Made by a program: the position numbers and the translations under genes
The notes under the pieces: generated by a model
The model's input: the letters and a program-made list of their open reading frames with translations, nothing else
What the model was told of the DNA's origin: nothing
Databases searched by the model: none
Shown here: piece by piece, positions 1 to 9,639 of the stretch
Layout of the letters: the number at the start of each line of letters is the position of its first letter
Position numbering within the stretch: position 1 is the stretch's first letter
Assembly (NCBI RefSeq): GCF_000296695.1
Contig: NZ_BAFK01000017.1
Span: 21,816 to 85,815, forward strand
Direction of reading: 5' to 3'
Origin: Rheinheimera nanhaiensis E407-8
Lineage (GTDB): Bacteria > Pseudomonadota > Gammaproteobacteria > Enterobacterales > Alteromonadaceae
Length of the DNA: 64,000 nucleotides

Positions 1-87
1 GCCGACATATTCGTGCAGATCGCGCGGCCGCATTCTTGCCGCCAGCGGGCGAAAATCGTCACTAAAATTAAACGGCAATGAAGTCAC
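1..87 (-). CDS. rarA: Replication-associated recombination protein A (RarA/MgsA), N-terminal fragment
   Basis: Only the first 29 codons lie in the window, starting from a GTG whose first base is position 87 on the minus strand. The encoded start reads MTSLPFNFSDDFRPLAARMR, followed by PRDLHEYVG. This is the conserved N-terminus of the RarA AAA+ ATPase family (E. coli RarA has the same PLAARMRP element). RarA acts at stalled replication forks. The gene starts 5 bp after the lolA stop codon, and the order ftsK-lolA-rarA is the familiar gammaproteobacterial arrangement, so co-transcription with lolA is likely. The ATPase motifs lie outside the window. Confidence 0.85.
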   Translation of the reverse strand, partial: MTSLPFNFSDDFRPLAARMRPRDLHEYVG

Positions 88-92
88 GGTAA

Positions 93-704
93 TTATCGCT
101 GGCGCTGATCGTCAATATCAGTATGCTCTGGTGGCACAAACTGAAACAAACTGTCGTCCAGGGTAACGTTCAGCTGCATCAGGGTAAAGTTAAACTCGCT
201 TTGCTGCTTATTCACGTCTAACACCTGCATGGCAGAGAGTGCATCGCCGGAAAAACGCAGTGTCAGTTGCTTTACCGGGCTATCGGCCTGCTTGGCGGTA
301 ATGACAAACTGCTCTGCCTGCTGGGTCACCTCGTACTGCGCCCACAGTTCGGGTTTGGTTGAGGTTAACAGCACAAAGGGCGTACGGTTAACTTCAGTGG
401 CTGCATCATAAATGGTCAGCTGCTCCAGCGCTTCGTTATAAAACCACAGGCTTTGACCATCACCGATAAATAAATTGGCCTCAGGCTCGGTGGTTTCAAA
501 GCGAAAACGCGCGGGCTGTTTAATTAACAGCTCGCCTTTACCCTGCTGCAATAACTGGCCATCATGGTCCACTACCCGTTGCTCAAAACTGGCGGCAAAG
601 CTTTTAATGGTGGCCAGTTTACGCTGCAAGGTACTCTCGGCAGTTTGCGCCAGCACCGGCACACTGGCACACAACATCAGGCTTAGAACAACACGCGCTA
701 ACAT
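93..704 (-). CDS. lolA: Outer-membrane lipoprotein carrier protein LolA
   Basis: The product has 203 residues, the usual LolA length, with a cleavable signal peptide (charged start, hydrophobic core, cleavage near VLAQT around residue 20). LolA is the periplasmic chaperone that takes lipoproteins from LolCDE in the inner membrane to LolB in the outer membrane. Family features visible are the region around FAASFEQRVVDHDGQLLQQG, the GKGELLIKQPARFRFE strand and the later LWFYNEALEQLTIYD segment. The gene lies 1 bp downstream of ftsK and 5 bp upstream of rarA in one minus-strand operon. Family assignment is strong. Confidence 0.95.
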   Translation of the reverse strand: MLARVVLSLMLCASVPVLAQTAESTLQRKLATIKSFAASFEQRVVDHDGQLLQQGKGELLIKQPARFRFETTEPEANLFIGDGQSLWFYNEALEQLTIYDAATEVNRTPFVLLTSTKPELWAQYEVTQQAEQFVITAKQADSPVKQLTLRFSGDALSAMQVLDVNKQQSEFNFTLMQLNVTLDDSLFQFVPPEHTDIDDQRQR

Positions 705-705
705 T

Positions 706-3177
706 TTAATATCCCTTAGGTGGCGGTGGCGCCATCACTTCACGGTTACCATTATGGCCGGGGCCACTGACAATACCACTGTGCTCCATCTGCTCAACCA
801 GACGGGCGGCACGGTTATAGCCGATACGAAACTTACGCTGCACACCCGACACTGAGGCGCGTCGACTTTCGGTAACAAAGGCTACCGCCTGATCATACAG
901 CGGATCAGCCTCGCCATCTTCACCCTCTAAGGTTTCGCCGGGCAGCAAATTCTCTTCGGTGGTTTCACCGCTTAAAATCTCAGGTATGTAGTTGGGGCGA
1001 CCGCGTTTTTTCCAATCAGCTACCACAGCATGCACTTCATGGTCATCCACAAAGGCACCGTGCACCCGGGTTGGCACGCCTGAGCCGGGCGGCAAATACA
1101 GCATATCGCCCTGGCCTAACAAGCTCTCAGCACCCTGCTGATCTAAAATGGTGCGCGAGTCTATCTTCGACGACACCTGAAAGGCGATACGGGTGGGTAT
1201 ATTGGCTTTAATCAAGCCGGTGATGACATCGACCGATGGCCGCTGTGTCGCCAGGATTAAATGAATACCGGCCGCCCGCGCTTTTTGCGCGATACGGGCA
1301 ATCAGCTCTTCAACCTTTTTACCGACAATCATCATCATGTCGGCAAATTCATCTATTACCACCACGATAGCCGGCAGTTTTTCCAACAGCGGCGCTTCGG
1401 TACGCATATCGTCTGATGGCCGCCATAACGGATCTTTTAACGGCGTACCATCAGCAAGCGCTTCTTTTACCTTAGCGTTATAACCCTTTAAGTTACGCAC
1501 GCCCAGTGCCGACATCAGCTTATAGCGGCGCTCCATCTCACCGACACACCAGCGCAGGCCGTTAGCGGCATCTTTCATATCGGTGACCACTTCGGTCAGC
1601 AAATGCGGTATGCCCTCGTAAATCGACAGCTCGAGCATTTTCGGGTCAATCATTAAAAAGCGCACATCGTCGGGCGTTGATTTGTACAGTAAGCTACAAA
1701 TCATCACATTCACGCCCACCGATTTACCCGAGCCTGTGGTACCAGCCACCAGCAGGTGCGGCATTTTGGCTAAATCGGCTACCACTGACTTACCGGCAAT
1801 ATCTTTACCCAGCACCATGGTCAGCGCCGATTTTGACTGCTCAAACACCTCATCGCCAATGACTTCAGATAAGCGCACAATTTCACGGTGCTGGTTTGGC
1901 AGCTCCAGGCCGATAAAGGACTTACCTGGTATCACTTCTACCACCCGCACACTGATAGCGGATAACGAGCGGGCTAAATCTTTGGCTAAACCGGTAATTT
2001 TACTGACCTTAACGCCCGGTGCTAAATCAAGCTCAAACCGGGTAACCACCGGCCCCGGGTGCACCCCCACGACTTTGGCTTCGACGTTAAAATCCAGCAG
2101 CTTGGCTTCTACCAGCCGTGATACCCGCTCTAAATCGGCCGGATCTATCGGGTTAGTGGCTTTATCCGGGCGGTCAAGCAGTGCCAATGAAGGCAGTTCA
2201 TCTAACTGATGCGACACTTCCTGGCTGTCATCTTCTTCTTCACTGCCAAGGCTTGCCATCAGCTCGTCTTCGGCCTCTGGTGGTAAATCCAGTTGTTGCA
2301 GCGTATCGGCCCAGCGCGCGTTATCCGGCTCATCTATGGCACTGAATGACAAGGCTTCATCGGCCAGGGTATCCACACTGTAAAAGGCTTTAGCCTGGGT
2401 TTTTACATCCAGCGGCGTTATCGGCAGGCTGTCTGACACTGTCTTAACAGGTTGCGGTTTTGGCAAAGTTTTGCTTAGCGGCGCCTCTGTACGGGCAGTT
2501 TTCGCTATTGCTACAGGCTCAAGGTCCGCCTCTTCTTCAGCAAAAGGGTCATAGTCGTCAGCCTGGCGTGCTTTTAGCCTGGCCGGCACGCTTATCACAA
2601 ACTGCACCGCAGTATAACAGGCTGCGCCCAGCGCATCGGCGACTGTTAGCCAGGAGATGCCGGTCATCAGGGTTAAGCCGGTGGCAAAACCGCACAGCAG
2701 CAGCAACACGGTACCAATAAAATTAAACGCCGGCAGCAGCGCACCAGACACGACATCGCCAATTACACCGCCAGAAGAAAAATAATAGATGTCGTTAAAA
2801 TTCATACTGCTAATGGCGGTAGCGCTTAATAACGTCAGTACCAGGCCAATCAGCCGCAAACCCAGGATCAGGTAATCCAGGCTCATCACATGATGAAAGC
2901 GTTTAAACAACAAATAGCCGGCAAAGGCGACTAAAAACGGCAGTAAGTAGGCTATCCAGCCAAAACTAAACAGTAACAAATCAGCCAGCCAGGCACCGAC
3001 CGGCCCGGCATAATTGTGCACGCTGTGCTGATAACCGGTTTGCGACCAGCTGGGATCGGCCGGGTCGAACGTTAACAAGGCCAACAATAAAAACAGGGCA
3101 AAGCCGGTAAACAGAATTAACCCGACTTCCAGCAAACGCTGTACCCCATTTAATGGAAAATAAGCTCGGTTTTGCAA
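706..3177 (-). CDS. ftsK: DNA translocase FtsK
   Basis: The product has 823 residues. The N-terminus carries about four membrane segments (residues 15-180). A variable acidic/proline linker (about 200-345) is shorter than in E. coli FtsK. The motor domain follows, with Walker [10 protein letters not shown] near residues 479-487 and a Walker [13 protein letters not shown] region near 620. The C-terminal winged-helix gamma domain includes [19 protein letters not shown]. FtsK couples septation to chromosome-dimer resolution through XerCD at dif. The start is a TTG preceded by an AGGG element, and no ATG lies at a suitable position. The gene heads the lolA-rarA operon. Confidence 0.96.
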   Translation of the reverse strand: MQNRAYFPLNGVQRLLEVGLILFTGFALFLLLALLTFDPADPSWSQTGYQHSVHNYAGPVGAWLADLLLFSFGWIAYLLPFLVAFAGYLLFKRFHHVMSLDYLILGLRLIGLVLTLLSATAISSMNFNDIYYFSSGGVIGDVVSGALLPAFNFIGTVLLLLCGFATGLTLMTGISWLTVADALGAACYTAVQFVISVPARLKARQADDYDPFAEEEADLEPVAIAKTARTEAPLSKTLPKPQPVKTVSDSLPITPLDVKTQAKAFYSVDTLADEALSFSAIDEPDNARWADTLQQLDLPPEAEDELMASLGSEEEDDSQEVSHQLDELPSLALLDRPDKATNPIDPADLERVSRLVEAKLLDFNVEAKVVGVHPGPVVTRFELDLAPGVKVSKITGLAKDLARSLSAISVRVVEVIPGKSFIGLELPNQHREIVRLSEVIGDEVFEQSKSALTMVLGKDIAGKSVVADLAKMPHLLVAGTTGSGKSVGVNVMICSLLYKSTPDDVRFLMIDPKMLELSIYEGIPHLLTEVVTDMKDAANGLRWCVGEMERRYKLMSALGVRNLKGYNAKVKEALADGTPLKDPLWRPSDDMRTEAPLLEKLPAIVVVIDEFADMMMIVGKKVEELIARIAQKARAAGIHLILATQRPSVDVITGLIKANIPTRIAFQVSSKIDSRTILDQQGAESLLGQGDMLYLPPGSGVPTRVHGAFVDDHEVHAVVADWKKRGRPNYIPEILSGETTEENLLPGETLEGEDGEADPLYDQAVAFVTESRRASVSGVQRKFRIGYNRAARLVEQMEHSGIVSGPGHNGNREVMAPPPPKGY

Positions 3178-3305
3178 ATGAAATGCCCTACCCTTTTATC
3201 GTTATAGTGGTGCAAGCGCAAACTGTTGTTAAGATACCAGAGACAGTGTAAAAGTGCATCCGTGAAGCATGGCTGAACCGCCAATTAGCAGTTAAATGCC
3301 AGCCG

Positions 3306-3794
3306 CTAACTGCTGATCGCCACAAAAGTGGTTTGCTTCACCTCTTCCATTACCACATAGGTGCGGCTTTCACGCACACTGGGTAAGCGCAGCAGGGTTT
3401 CTCCCAATAGCTCACGGTAGGCCGCCATATTGGCCACCCGGGTTTTTAACAGAAAGTCGAAACTGCCCGAGACCAGATGGCACTCCTGAATTTCTTGGAG
3501 CTTTTGTACCGCTTTACTAAATTCGTCAAAATCTTCCGGCGAGGTTTTGCTTAAGGTAATTTCGACAAACACCAGCAAAGCAGCACCCACTTTATGTGGG
3601 TCAACCTGGGCGGTATAGCCTAAAATAACCCCTTCAGCTTCCAGCTTGCGTACCCGCTCCAGGCAAGGTGTCGGGCTTAGGCCAACCCTGCGCGCCAGCT
3701 CAACATTGGCCAGGCGGCCGTCTTGCTGTAGCTCGGCAAGTATTTTGCGGTCAATTCTATCTAACTTCTTGATACTTTTACTTAAAGAATACAT
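3306..3794 (-). CDS. lrp: Leucine-responsive regulatory protein Lrp
   Basis: The product is a 162-residue AsnC/Lrp-family regulator. It has an N-terminal helix-turn-helix (LDRIDRKILAELQQDGR to VGLSPTPCLERVRKLE, about residues 11-55) and a C-terminal RAM ligand domain ending in RTYVVMEEVKQT. It is nearly collinear with E. coli Lrp, including the EIQECHLVSGSFDFLLKTRV stretch, so it is probably the global Lrp rather than a specific paralogue. It is divergent from ald with about 150 bp between the two starts, an arrangement often associated with Lrp control of alanine or branched-chain amino-acid catabolism. Control of ald is an inference. Confidence 0.93.
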   Translation of the reverse strand: MYSLSKSIKKLDRIDRKILAELQQDGRLANVELARRVGLSPTPCLERVRKLEAEGVILGYTAQVDPHKVGAALLVFVEITLSKTSPEDFDEFSKAVQKLQEIQECHLVSGSFDFLLKTRVANMAAYRELLGETLLRLPSVRESRTYVVMEEVKQTTFVAISS

Positions 3795-3942
3795 AGCAGC
3801 GTAAAAAATTGCTTTTTATATTTAAACAGAATTTTGCACTACCAAAGCGCATTAAAACAAGCATTAATTCTATATATTTAGCAGTATACTGCGCACAAAT
3901 TTTACCTTGGCCAACCAAAACCTGATAAAAGGGCATAAAAAC

Positions 3943-5061
3943 ATGATTATTGGCGTACCAAAAGAGATTAAAAACCACGAATACCGTGTTGGCATGACAC
4001 CGGCCAGCGTGCGTGAACTGATTAACCACAAGCACAGCGTGATTGTTGAGACTAATGCCGGTATCGGTATCGGTTTCACCGACGAAGACTACACCGCTGC
4101 GGGTGCCACTGTGGTTGCCACTGCCGCTGAAGTGTTTGCCAAAGCCGACATGATAGTGAAAGTAAAAGAGCCACAGGCTGTTGAGCGCGCCATGCTGCGT
4201 GAAGATCAGATCCTGTTCACCTACCTGCATTTAGCACCGGATTTGCCACAGACTGAAGATCTGATCAAATCAAAAGCCGTTTGTATCGCTTATGAAACCG
4301 TTACCGATAGCCGTGGTGGTTTACCGCTGTTAGCACCTATGTCAGAAGTAGCCGGCCGTATGTCTATTCAGGCCGGTGCCCGTGCGCTGGAGAAATCCTG
4401 TGCTGGCCGTGGCATGCTGTTAGGTGGCGTACCGGGCGTAGCGCCGGCCAAAGTAGTGGTGATCGGTGGTGGTATGGTAGGTACTAATGCTGCGCAAATG
4501 GCGCTGGGTTTAGGTGCAGATGTGACCGTACTGGATCGCAGTGTTGATGTACTGCGCCGTATCAATGCCCAGTTTAACGGTGCGGTCAAAGCCATATACT
4601 CGACCGCTGACGCGCTGGAGCAGGAAGTGCTGGCGGCCGACTTAGTCATCGGTGGTGTACTGGTGCCAGGTGCTGCCGCGCCTAAGCTGGTGACTAAAGA
4701 TCATATCAAACGGATGAAACCAGGCTCTGCTATCGTGGATGTGGCGATTGACCAGGGTGGTTGTGTGGAAACCTCTAAACCTACTACCCACGCCGACCCA
4801 ACCTATATTGTGGATGACGTAGTACACTACTGCGTTGCCAACATGCCAGGTGCGGTACCACGCACGTCAACCTTTGCCTTAAATAACGCCACGCTGCCGT
4901 TTATTATTCGTCTGGCCAATAAAGGCTACAAACAAGCTTTACTGGACGACGCCCATTTAATGAATGGCCTGAACGTGATGCACGGTAAAGTGACCAATCA
5001 AAGTGTGGCCGAAGCCTTAGGTTTTGCCTTCGTTGAACCCAAAAGTTTATTAATTGCTTAA
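3943..5061 (+). CDS. ald: Alanine dehydrogenase
   Basis: The product has 372 residues from the ATG at 3943, matching family length. The frame is open upstream to a TTG at 3907, but homology begins at MIIGVPKEIKNHEYRVGM. The enzyme catalyses reversible NAD-dependent oxidative deamination of L-alanine to pyruvate and ammonia in the cytosol. Visible features are the substrate-binding KEIKNHEYRV region, YLHLAPD with the conserved catalytic histidine, the Rossmann glycine motif VVVIGGGMVGTNAAQMA and the signature around VDVAIDQGG. It is divergent from lrp and followed by a strong terminator, so it is probably monocistronic. Confidence 0.96.
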   Translation: MIIGVPKEIKNHEYRVGMTPASVRELINHKHSVIVETNAGIGIGFTDEDYTAAGATVVATAAEVFAKADMIVKVKEPQAVERAMLREDQILFTYLHLAPDLPQTEDLIKSKAVCIAYETVTDSRGGLPLLAPMSEVAGRMSIQAGARALEKSCAGRGMLLGGVPGVAPAKVVVIGGGMVGTNAAQMALGLGADVTVLDRSVDVLRRINAQFNGAVKAIYSTADALEQEVLAADLVIGGVLVPGAAAPKLVTKDHIKRMKPGSAIVDVAIDQGGCVETSKPTTHADPTYIVDDVVHYCVANMPGAVPRTSTFALNNATLPFIIRLANKGYKQALLDDAHLMNGLNVMHGKVTNQSVAEALGFAFVEPKSLLIA

Positions 5062-5089
5062 TGTTCAATAAATAAGCAACTTGCTTAAC

Positions 5090-5112
5090 AGGCCGCTGCA
5101 GCGGCCTTTTTT
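5090..5112 (+). terminator. Rho-independent terminator after ald
   Basis: A perfect GC-rich inverted repeat (AGGCCGC, then TGCA, then GCGGCCT) is followed by six T residues. It lies 30 bp downstream of the ald stop codon. Confidence 0.9.
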
Positions 5113-5182
5113 ATTGCTGGTAGTTTTTTATTTGTCTGACAACGGTTTATTTGCATTTTACTATATACATTCGCTGCAGACC

Positions 5183-5371
5183 TGTTATAGTGCTCTCCGG
5201 CCTGTAAAGCAGACCTATGTAACAAAATGTTTATGAACACTTCGCTACACAGCTTCATTGTAAGTCATGTCCTGAAGATTCACGCACGTTTGGCCGCATA
5301 AGTAAGGTAACAGTCAGGCTAAAAGCGCAATTAAGCGTCAATTAGTTTATTAAAATTTTTAGGAGTCATTC
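5183..5371 (+). promoter_or_regulatory. Promoter and long 5' leader of the cold-shock gene
   Basis: An extended -10 element TGTTATAGT lies at 5183-5191 with no good -35 element. A start near 5198 would give a leader of about 175 nt before the ATG at 5372, similar in length to the thermosensing leaders of cspA-type mRNAs. A good Shine-Dalgarno AGGAG is at 5361-5365. The 5113-5371 interval contains no ORF of note. I did not find a clear cold-box match. The leader function is inferred from gene type and length. Confidence 0.5.
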
Positions 5372-5581
5372 ATGGCTAAAGTAACTGGTGTAGTTAAGTG
5401 GTTCAACGCTGATAAAGGTTTCGGTTTCATCACTCAGGACAACGGCGGCGCAGACGCTTTTGTTCACTTCCGTGCAATCCAGACTGAAGGTTACAAAACC
5501 TTAAACGAAGGTCAGCGCGTATCGTTCGAAATCGAACAAGGCCAAAAAGGCCCACAAGCTGCTAACGTTACTGTACTGTAA
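5372..5581 (+). CDS. CspA-family cold-shock protein
   Basis: The product has 69 residues, one complete cold-shock (OB-fold) domain. RNP1 KGFGFITQ (about residues 16-23) and RNP2 VHFRAI (about 31-36) are both intact. Such proteins bind single-stranded RNA and DNA and act as RNA chaperones. The second element reads [16 protein letters not shown], as in the marine-gammaproteobacterial CspA/CspD-like group, so an exact paralogue name is not justified. It is monocistronic, between a long leader and a strong terminator. Confidence 0.95.
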   Translation: MAKVTGVVKWFNADKGFGFITQDNGGADAFVHFRAIQTEGYKTLNEGQRVSFEIEQGQKGPQAANVTVL

Positions 5582-5596
5582 TTTAAGCGCTTGCTA

Positions 5597-5624
5597 AAAA
5601 AAGGACACTCAGGTGTCCTTTTTT
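5597..5624 (+). terminator. Terminator after the cold-shock gene, possibly bidirectional
   Basis: An AAGGACAC/GTGTCCTT stem with a four-base loop is flanked by A residues on the left and T residues on the right. It can terminate csp on the plus strand and also the converging minus-strand gene that ends at 5652. Confidence 0.9.
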
Positions 5625-5651
5625 ATTGGCTGCCATTTAGCCGTAGTCACA

Positions 5652-5900
5652 TTACGCTTTCTGTTCTCTGACAAAAGCGATATCGGCAAACCCCATACGG
5701 GCAAACTCCTGCTGGCGGTAATTTTTAACCGCAGCACCGCGTTTGGCTGTCATGGCTACCTGTTGCTCCATTGCTAAAAAGCGGGTTAAATCTATGCCCT
5801 CAGCGGCCGCCACCGCCTCATACATATCGCGGTGTTTATCATAGCTAAAGTTAATCACTTTACGCTGTTTATTAAAGCTGTAACTAATTTGTCTGGCCAT
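5652..5900 (-). CDS. Small conserved protein, DUF2960-like
   Basis: The product has 82 residues, is basic, and has no signal peptide or membrane segment. The sequence (ISYSFNKQRKVINFSYDKHR, then MYEAVAAAEGIDLTRFLAMEQQ) resembles a small gammaproteobacterial family that I recall as DUF2960. I could not verify that assignment, and no function is known to me. It overlaps the end of the upstream transporter gene by 17 bp and ends near a bidirectional terminator, so it is probably the last gene of a three-gene minus-strand operon with the transporter and the acyltransferase. Confidence 0.75.
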   Translation of the reverse strand: MARQISYSFNKQRKVINFSYDKHRDMYEAVAAAEGIDLTRFLAMEQQVAMTAKRGAAVKNYRQQEFARMGFADIAFVREQKA

Positions 5901-6744
5901 GCAGCGCCTCTTTGCCGTTTGTACACAATTTACAGGATAGCACCAGCAGCACTGAACCTAGCGCCAGGGTACTGATATTTTCCTGCCGGTTCCACAGCAG
6001 AATGTTTACCACTAAGCCCGCCGGGATCAGCATATTATTCATCACCGCCAGTACACCACTACTCACTTGGGTGGCACCTTTATTCCACCAGTAATAACCG
6101 CCGCCAGAAGCCACCAGGCCAAGCCATAACAGCACTGACCACTGCACGTTGCTTTGCGGATAATTACCAGCGCCAAGCAGCCACCAGGCAGGCACTGCAA
6201 TAAACAAAGCGCCAAGATAAAACCAGCCAAACAACTGGTGTTGTTGTACGGCTATCGGCTGCTGTGCTATCAACCGCTTGTACCCCACCTGGCCGATGGC
6301 AAAACACAGGTTAGCGCCCTGCACCACGGCAAAGCCCAACCAGTAATCACTGCTTAGGCCCTGATAACGCATAATGGCCGCGGCCAGCACGGCCAAAACA
6401 GCCGCCAGTAAAAACCGCAACTGAAAGCGCCCGGCCAGTAAGTCGTGCAGTAAGGTGATATACACCGGGGTAAAGATGGTAAATACCAGCACTTCAGGCA
6501 CGCTTAACAGCAAAAAGGACTGATAGTAGAACAGATACATCAGCCCCAGTTGCACTGCGCCAAGTAGCATTAACTTAGCCACCAGCACCAACGGCTGTGG
6601 CCGTAAGAAAGGTAAAAACACCAGCAGCGCCAGTAGTACCCGGCTTAGTACGGCAAAATAGGCATCTACCTGCCCGGCCAGATAAACGCCAATTAAGCTA
6701 AACGAAAACGCCCACAGCAGTGTGACGGCAATCAGATAGCTCAC
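5884..6744 (-). CDS. EamA/DMT-family transporter
   Basis: The product has 286 residues and about ten hydrophobic segments along its length, the two-times-five EamA layout of drug/metabolite transporters in the inner membrane. The N-terminus (LLWAFSFSLIGVYLAGQVDA) and the later PVYITLLHDLLAGRF stretch fit the family. The substrate cannot be inferred. It overlaps the upstream acyltransferase by 4 bp and the downstream small gene by 17 bp, which indicates translational coupling. Two other DMT-family genes lie in the window, and all three are diverged from one another. Confidence 0.85.
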   Translation of the reverse strand: MSYLIAVTLLWAFSFSLIGVYLAGQVDAYFAVLSRVLLALLVFLPFLRPQPLVLVAKLMLLGAVQLGLMYLFYYQSFLLLSVPEVLVFTIFTPVYITLLHDLLAGRFQLRFLLAAVLAVLAAAIMRYQGLSSDYWLGFAVVQGANLCFAIGQVGYKRLIAQQPIAVQQHQLFGWFYLGALFIAVPAWWLLGAGNYPQSNVQWSVLLWLGLVASGGGYYWWNKGATQVSSGVLAVMNNMLIPAGLVVNILLWNRQENISTLALGSVLLVLSCKLCTNGKEALHGQTN

Positions 6745-7910
6745 TGGCTGCTCTCTTTATCTGACGTTAGGGGCTGCTGTGACGTTAGGGGCTGCTGTAA
6801 GGCTAACTGTTGCTGTTTCACAAGAGGCGCGGCATACAAGGCGCTAAGCATTGGTGCGGCACTGGCCGGTAGCTGCTGCAAACGCTGCTGCCACAGCTCG
6901 GCGACTTTTTCGCTGATGTCACTGTGTTGCTGGCCGGCGGCTAAATAGTTTACCGGATATAAGCGGTACTGCTGCCAAATTTGCTGGTCAATCAGGCTGG
7001 CCAGCTGCTCCGGCTCGGCCGGAATATCGGTTAAGGGTTTACCAAAGGCAACATGCACCCTGCCCTTAAAACCAACAATGCCTTTGATAATACTGTCGAT
7101 ATCTTCAAACTCGCCTTTTTGATACGAGCCCTGGGTTTGTTTTTGCCACAGCTCGTTTATTTTATCGATATCGCAAGGGTCGTACTCATAAGACAGGCAC
7201 ACCGGCACGATATTCAGCCCGGCCATATAGCTGGCAAAGTCTTCACCGCGCTTTTTGCCTTCCATATAGAACATCTTCAGGATAGCAGGATCGGTTTGAT
7301 CGTTGCCGTCTTTGGCGCGGCCCTCTTTTTGCGCGATCCAAATAGCATGTTGCTCTGACAGTGACTGCTTAATGTAGCCGGACAGCTGCGATAAGTTTTT
7401 CAGCATCTCACGCGGGCCTTTCGCGCCACGTTTGACGATAAAACTTTTGTTTAACTTCATCAGCTCAGTGGCACAGGGTTTACGCAGCAAGTTATCACCA
7501 ATGGCAATACGTACCGTATCAAAACCATGGTGATGCAAGCACCAGTTAACCAGTGCCGGATCCATGGCGATGTCACGGTGGTTTGACACAAACAAATAGG
7601 CCTTACCCGGCGTTAACTGCTCAATGCCCGACACACTGACATTATTGGTGGTGCTGTCAATCATGCGGTCCATAAAACCAGCCACTTGCTGCTGTACCGC
7701 CAATACCGTGGTCAACTTAGCCCAGCGCCGTTTTAAGGCAAACTTCACCAGCGGTGATAACAGCCAGCCAAAAGGGCCGGATAAATGCGGAAAGCGATAA
7801 TGTAAAATGGCCTGAATAAATTCATCATCGGCAATTAAGCGGGCTATAGCCGGTGCCACTTCATCATCATTGTAAGGCCGGATATCGGCAAAAAGATCTT
7901 GGTCTGACAC
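6741..7910 (-). CDS. PlsC/PlsB-type glycerolipid acyltransferase family protein
   Basis: The product has about 389 residues from the GTG at 7910 (reading MSDQDLFADIRPYND). The frame is open to a TTG at 7964, so the start is uncertain. The acyltransferase HX4D motif is present in VSNHRDIAMDPALVN, with a later IAQKEGRAKDG block and VPVCLSYEYDP, as in 1-acylglycerol-3-phosphate acyltransferase-like proteins. It probably transfers an acyl chain to a glycerolipid at the inner membrane; the acceptor is unknown. The C-terminal tail contains an in-frame 18-bp tandem duplication giving QQPLTS twice. It overlaps the transporter gene by 4 bp. Confidence 0.8.
   Translation of the reverse strand: MSDQDLFADIRPYNDDEVAPAIARLIADDEFIQAILHYRFPHLSGPFGWLLSPLVKFALKRRWAKLTTVLAVQQQVAGFMDRMIDSTTNNVSVSGIEQLTPGKAYLFVSNHRDIAMDPALVNWCLHHHGFDTVRIAIGDNLLRKPCATELMKLNKSFIVKRGAKGPREMLKNLSQLSGYIKQSLSEQHAIWIAQKEGRAKDGNDQTDPAILKMFYMEGKKRGEDFASYMAGLNIVPVCLSYEYDPCDIDKINELWQKQTQGSYQKGEFEDIDSIIKGIVGFKGRVHVAFGKPLTDIPAEPEQLASLIDQQIWQQYRLYPVNYLAAGQQHSDISEKVAELWQQRLQQLPASAAPMLSALYAAPLVKQQQLALQQPLTSQQPLTSDKESSQ
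6763..6798 (-). repeat. 18-bp in-frame tandem duplication
   Basis: Two identical copies of GACGTTAGGGGCTGCTGT stand head to tail at 6763-6780 and 6781-6798, inside the C-terminal tail of the acyltransferase gene. They add six residues to a region with no recognised domain, as expected from replication slippage. Confidence 0.9.
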
Positions 7911-8112
7911 AACAATCACTACGTAAATTAGCCAACAAGCGCCACATTTTACTGGCTTAAACAAAATTCACCAGCAAAGATACATAATTGTTTCTGCCAG
8001 AATGCGGATCGCGCCCAGCCAACATAACAGTACAGCGCTTTATCGCAACCAGGTTGCCGCGAGCATTCGCTGTGCTGACAATAACGCCAACACCAACTAA
8101 GGGATTAACACC

Positions 8113-9615
8113 ATGCGAAAACTTCTTACTGCCGCCGGCTTACTGTTAAGTTTTGTCAGTAGCGCCAGCAGCTTTACCGTTAACTTTACCAGCCAGGCGC
8201 CGGCTAACAGCGACACCTTGCTGATGCTGGTAGCCAGCAATACGCCGCTAACCGATGCCGGCCTTAAACAACTGGCCGACAGCGAAAATTTCAGCGGTAA
8301 CAGCGGCCAGCACTTACATTACCTGAAACCCGCCTCGCCTTTTGAACGCTATCAGCGCCTGATGCTGGTTGGCGCTGGCAATGCCAGCGAGCACAGTGCC
8401 AGCAAAGCGGCTTTTATTGGTGGCGATATTGCCAGGCTATTAAGTAAGTCTGCGGCAAAACAGGTGGTTATTGATACCAGCGCCCTTAACAGCAGCTTAA
8501 GCGACACTGAGCTTGCTGCCCAACTGGCGTTTGGCGCTAACCTGGCCAGCTACAAGTTTAACCGTTATCTGAGTAATGCAACCGAACCGACGTTGCCGGC
8601 GCTGCATTTTGTCGTGTCGGATGAAAAAGCCGCGCAGCGGCGGCACCAGCAATTAACTGCCGTTGCCAATGGTGTGCGCCTGGCGCGTGATTTAACCAAC
8701 GAGCCGGCCATGGGTTTGGCACCAGCCACCTTTGCCGCCAAAGCGTTAGAGCTGAAAAAGCTGGGCGTTAAAGTAACGGTATTGGATGAAAAAGCGCTGG
8801 AGAAAAACAACATGGGCGCCATTTTAGCCGTAGGCCGTGGCAGCGCCCGCCCACCGCGGCTAGTCATAGCGCACTGGCAAGGCAGCCAGCAGGCACCGCT
8901 GGCCATTGTCGGTAAAGGCATAACCTTTGACACCGGCGGCTATAACCTGAAAACCCAGGCTGACTCTATTATTCGTATGACCAGTGATATGGCAGGCGCC
9001 GCTGCGGCACTGGGAACCGTGGCAGCGCTGGCAGAGCAAAAAGCGCCGGTGAATGTCGTAGCGCTGCTGGCCCTGGCCGAGAATATGATTTCCGACCGGG
9101 CTTATCTGCCGGGCGATGTGATTAACACTGCTGCCGGTTTAAGCGTAGAGATCATCAATACCGACGCCGAAGGCCGGCTGGTGATGGCTGACGCGCTCTG
9201 GTATGCCGAAAACACCTTAAAGCCACGCGCTATTGTTGATATCGCCACCCTGACCGGCGCTAAAGTTACCGCCTTGGGGGCTTATTATGCCGGCTTGCTT
9301 ACCCAGCATGAGCCGCTGGCACTGCAGCTGCAGCAAGCTGCCGACAGCGTAAACGAGAAACTCTGGCGCTTGCCACTGAGCGACGACATGCGCCCTGAGC
9401 TAAAAAGCAGGATTGCCGATTTGCGTAATACCGGTAGCAGCGCCGGTGCATCTACCGCAGCACTTTTTTTACAGCAGTTTGTAAAAAATACGCCTTTTGC
9501 GCATATCGACATTGCCGGTAATGCACTTACCGGCAGCAGTAAAGGTATTACGCCGGAAGGCGCAACCGGCTTTGGTGTACAGCTGTTAACAGAATGGGCG
9601 TTAACCCAGCCGTAA
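8113..9615 (+). CDS. Exported leucyl aminopeptidase (peptidase family M17)
   Basis: The product has 500 residues. The N-terminal about 20 residues form a signal peptide (MRKLLTAAGLLLSFVSSASS), so unlike cytosolic PepA this enzyme is predicted to be periplasmic or secreted. The M17 active site is intact: VGKGITFDTGG with the metal and catalytic residues, RMTSDMAGAAAALG, and the signature NTDAEGRLVMADAL with its arginine. It would remove N-terminal residues from peptides using two divalent metals. The gene stands alone with no clear operon partner. Confidence 0.9.
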   Translation: MRKLLTAAGLLLSFVSSASSFTVNFTSQAPANSDTLLMLVASNTPLTDAGLKQLADSENFSGNSGQHLHYLKPASPFERYQRLMLVGAGNASEHSASKAAFIGGDIARLLSKSAAKQVVIDTSALNSSLSDTELAAQLAFGANLASYKFNRYLSNATEPTLPALHFVVSDEKAAQRRHQQLTAVANGVRLARDLTNEPAMGLAPATFAAKALELKKLGVKVTVLDEKALEKNNMGAILAVGRGSARPPRLVIAHWQGSQQAPLAIVGKGITFDTGGYNLKTQADSIIRMTSDMAGAAAALGTVAALAEQKAPVNVVALLALAENMISDRAYLPGDVINTAAGLSVEIINTDAEGRLVMADALWYAENTLKPRAIVDIATLTGAKVTALGAYYAGLLTQHEPLALQLQQAADSVNEKLWRLPLSDDMRPELKSRIADLRNTGSSAGASTAALFLQQFVKNTPFAHIDIAGNALTGSSKGITPEGATGFGVQLLTEWALTQP

Positions 9616-9639
9616 GGCGTGTATACCCCGCCCACTTCT

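Noticed and set aside
3778..4230. 150-codon open frame on the minus strand opposite ald
   Set aside because: It is antisense to a well-conserved gene, has no recognisable product, and ald explains the region.
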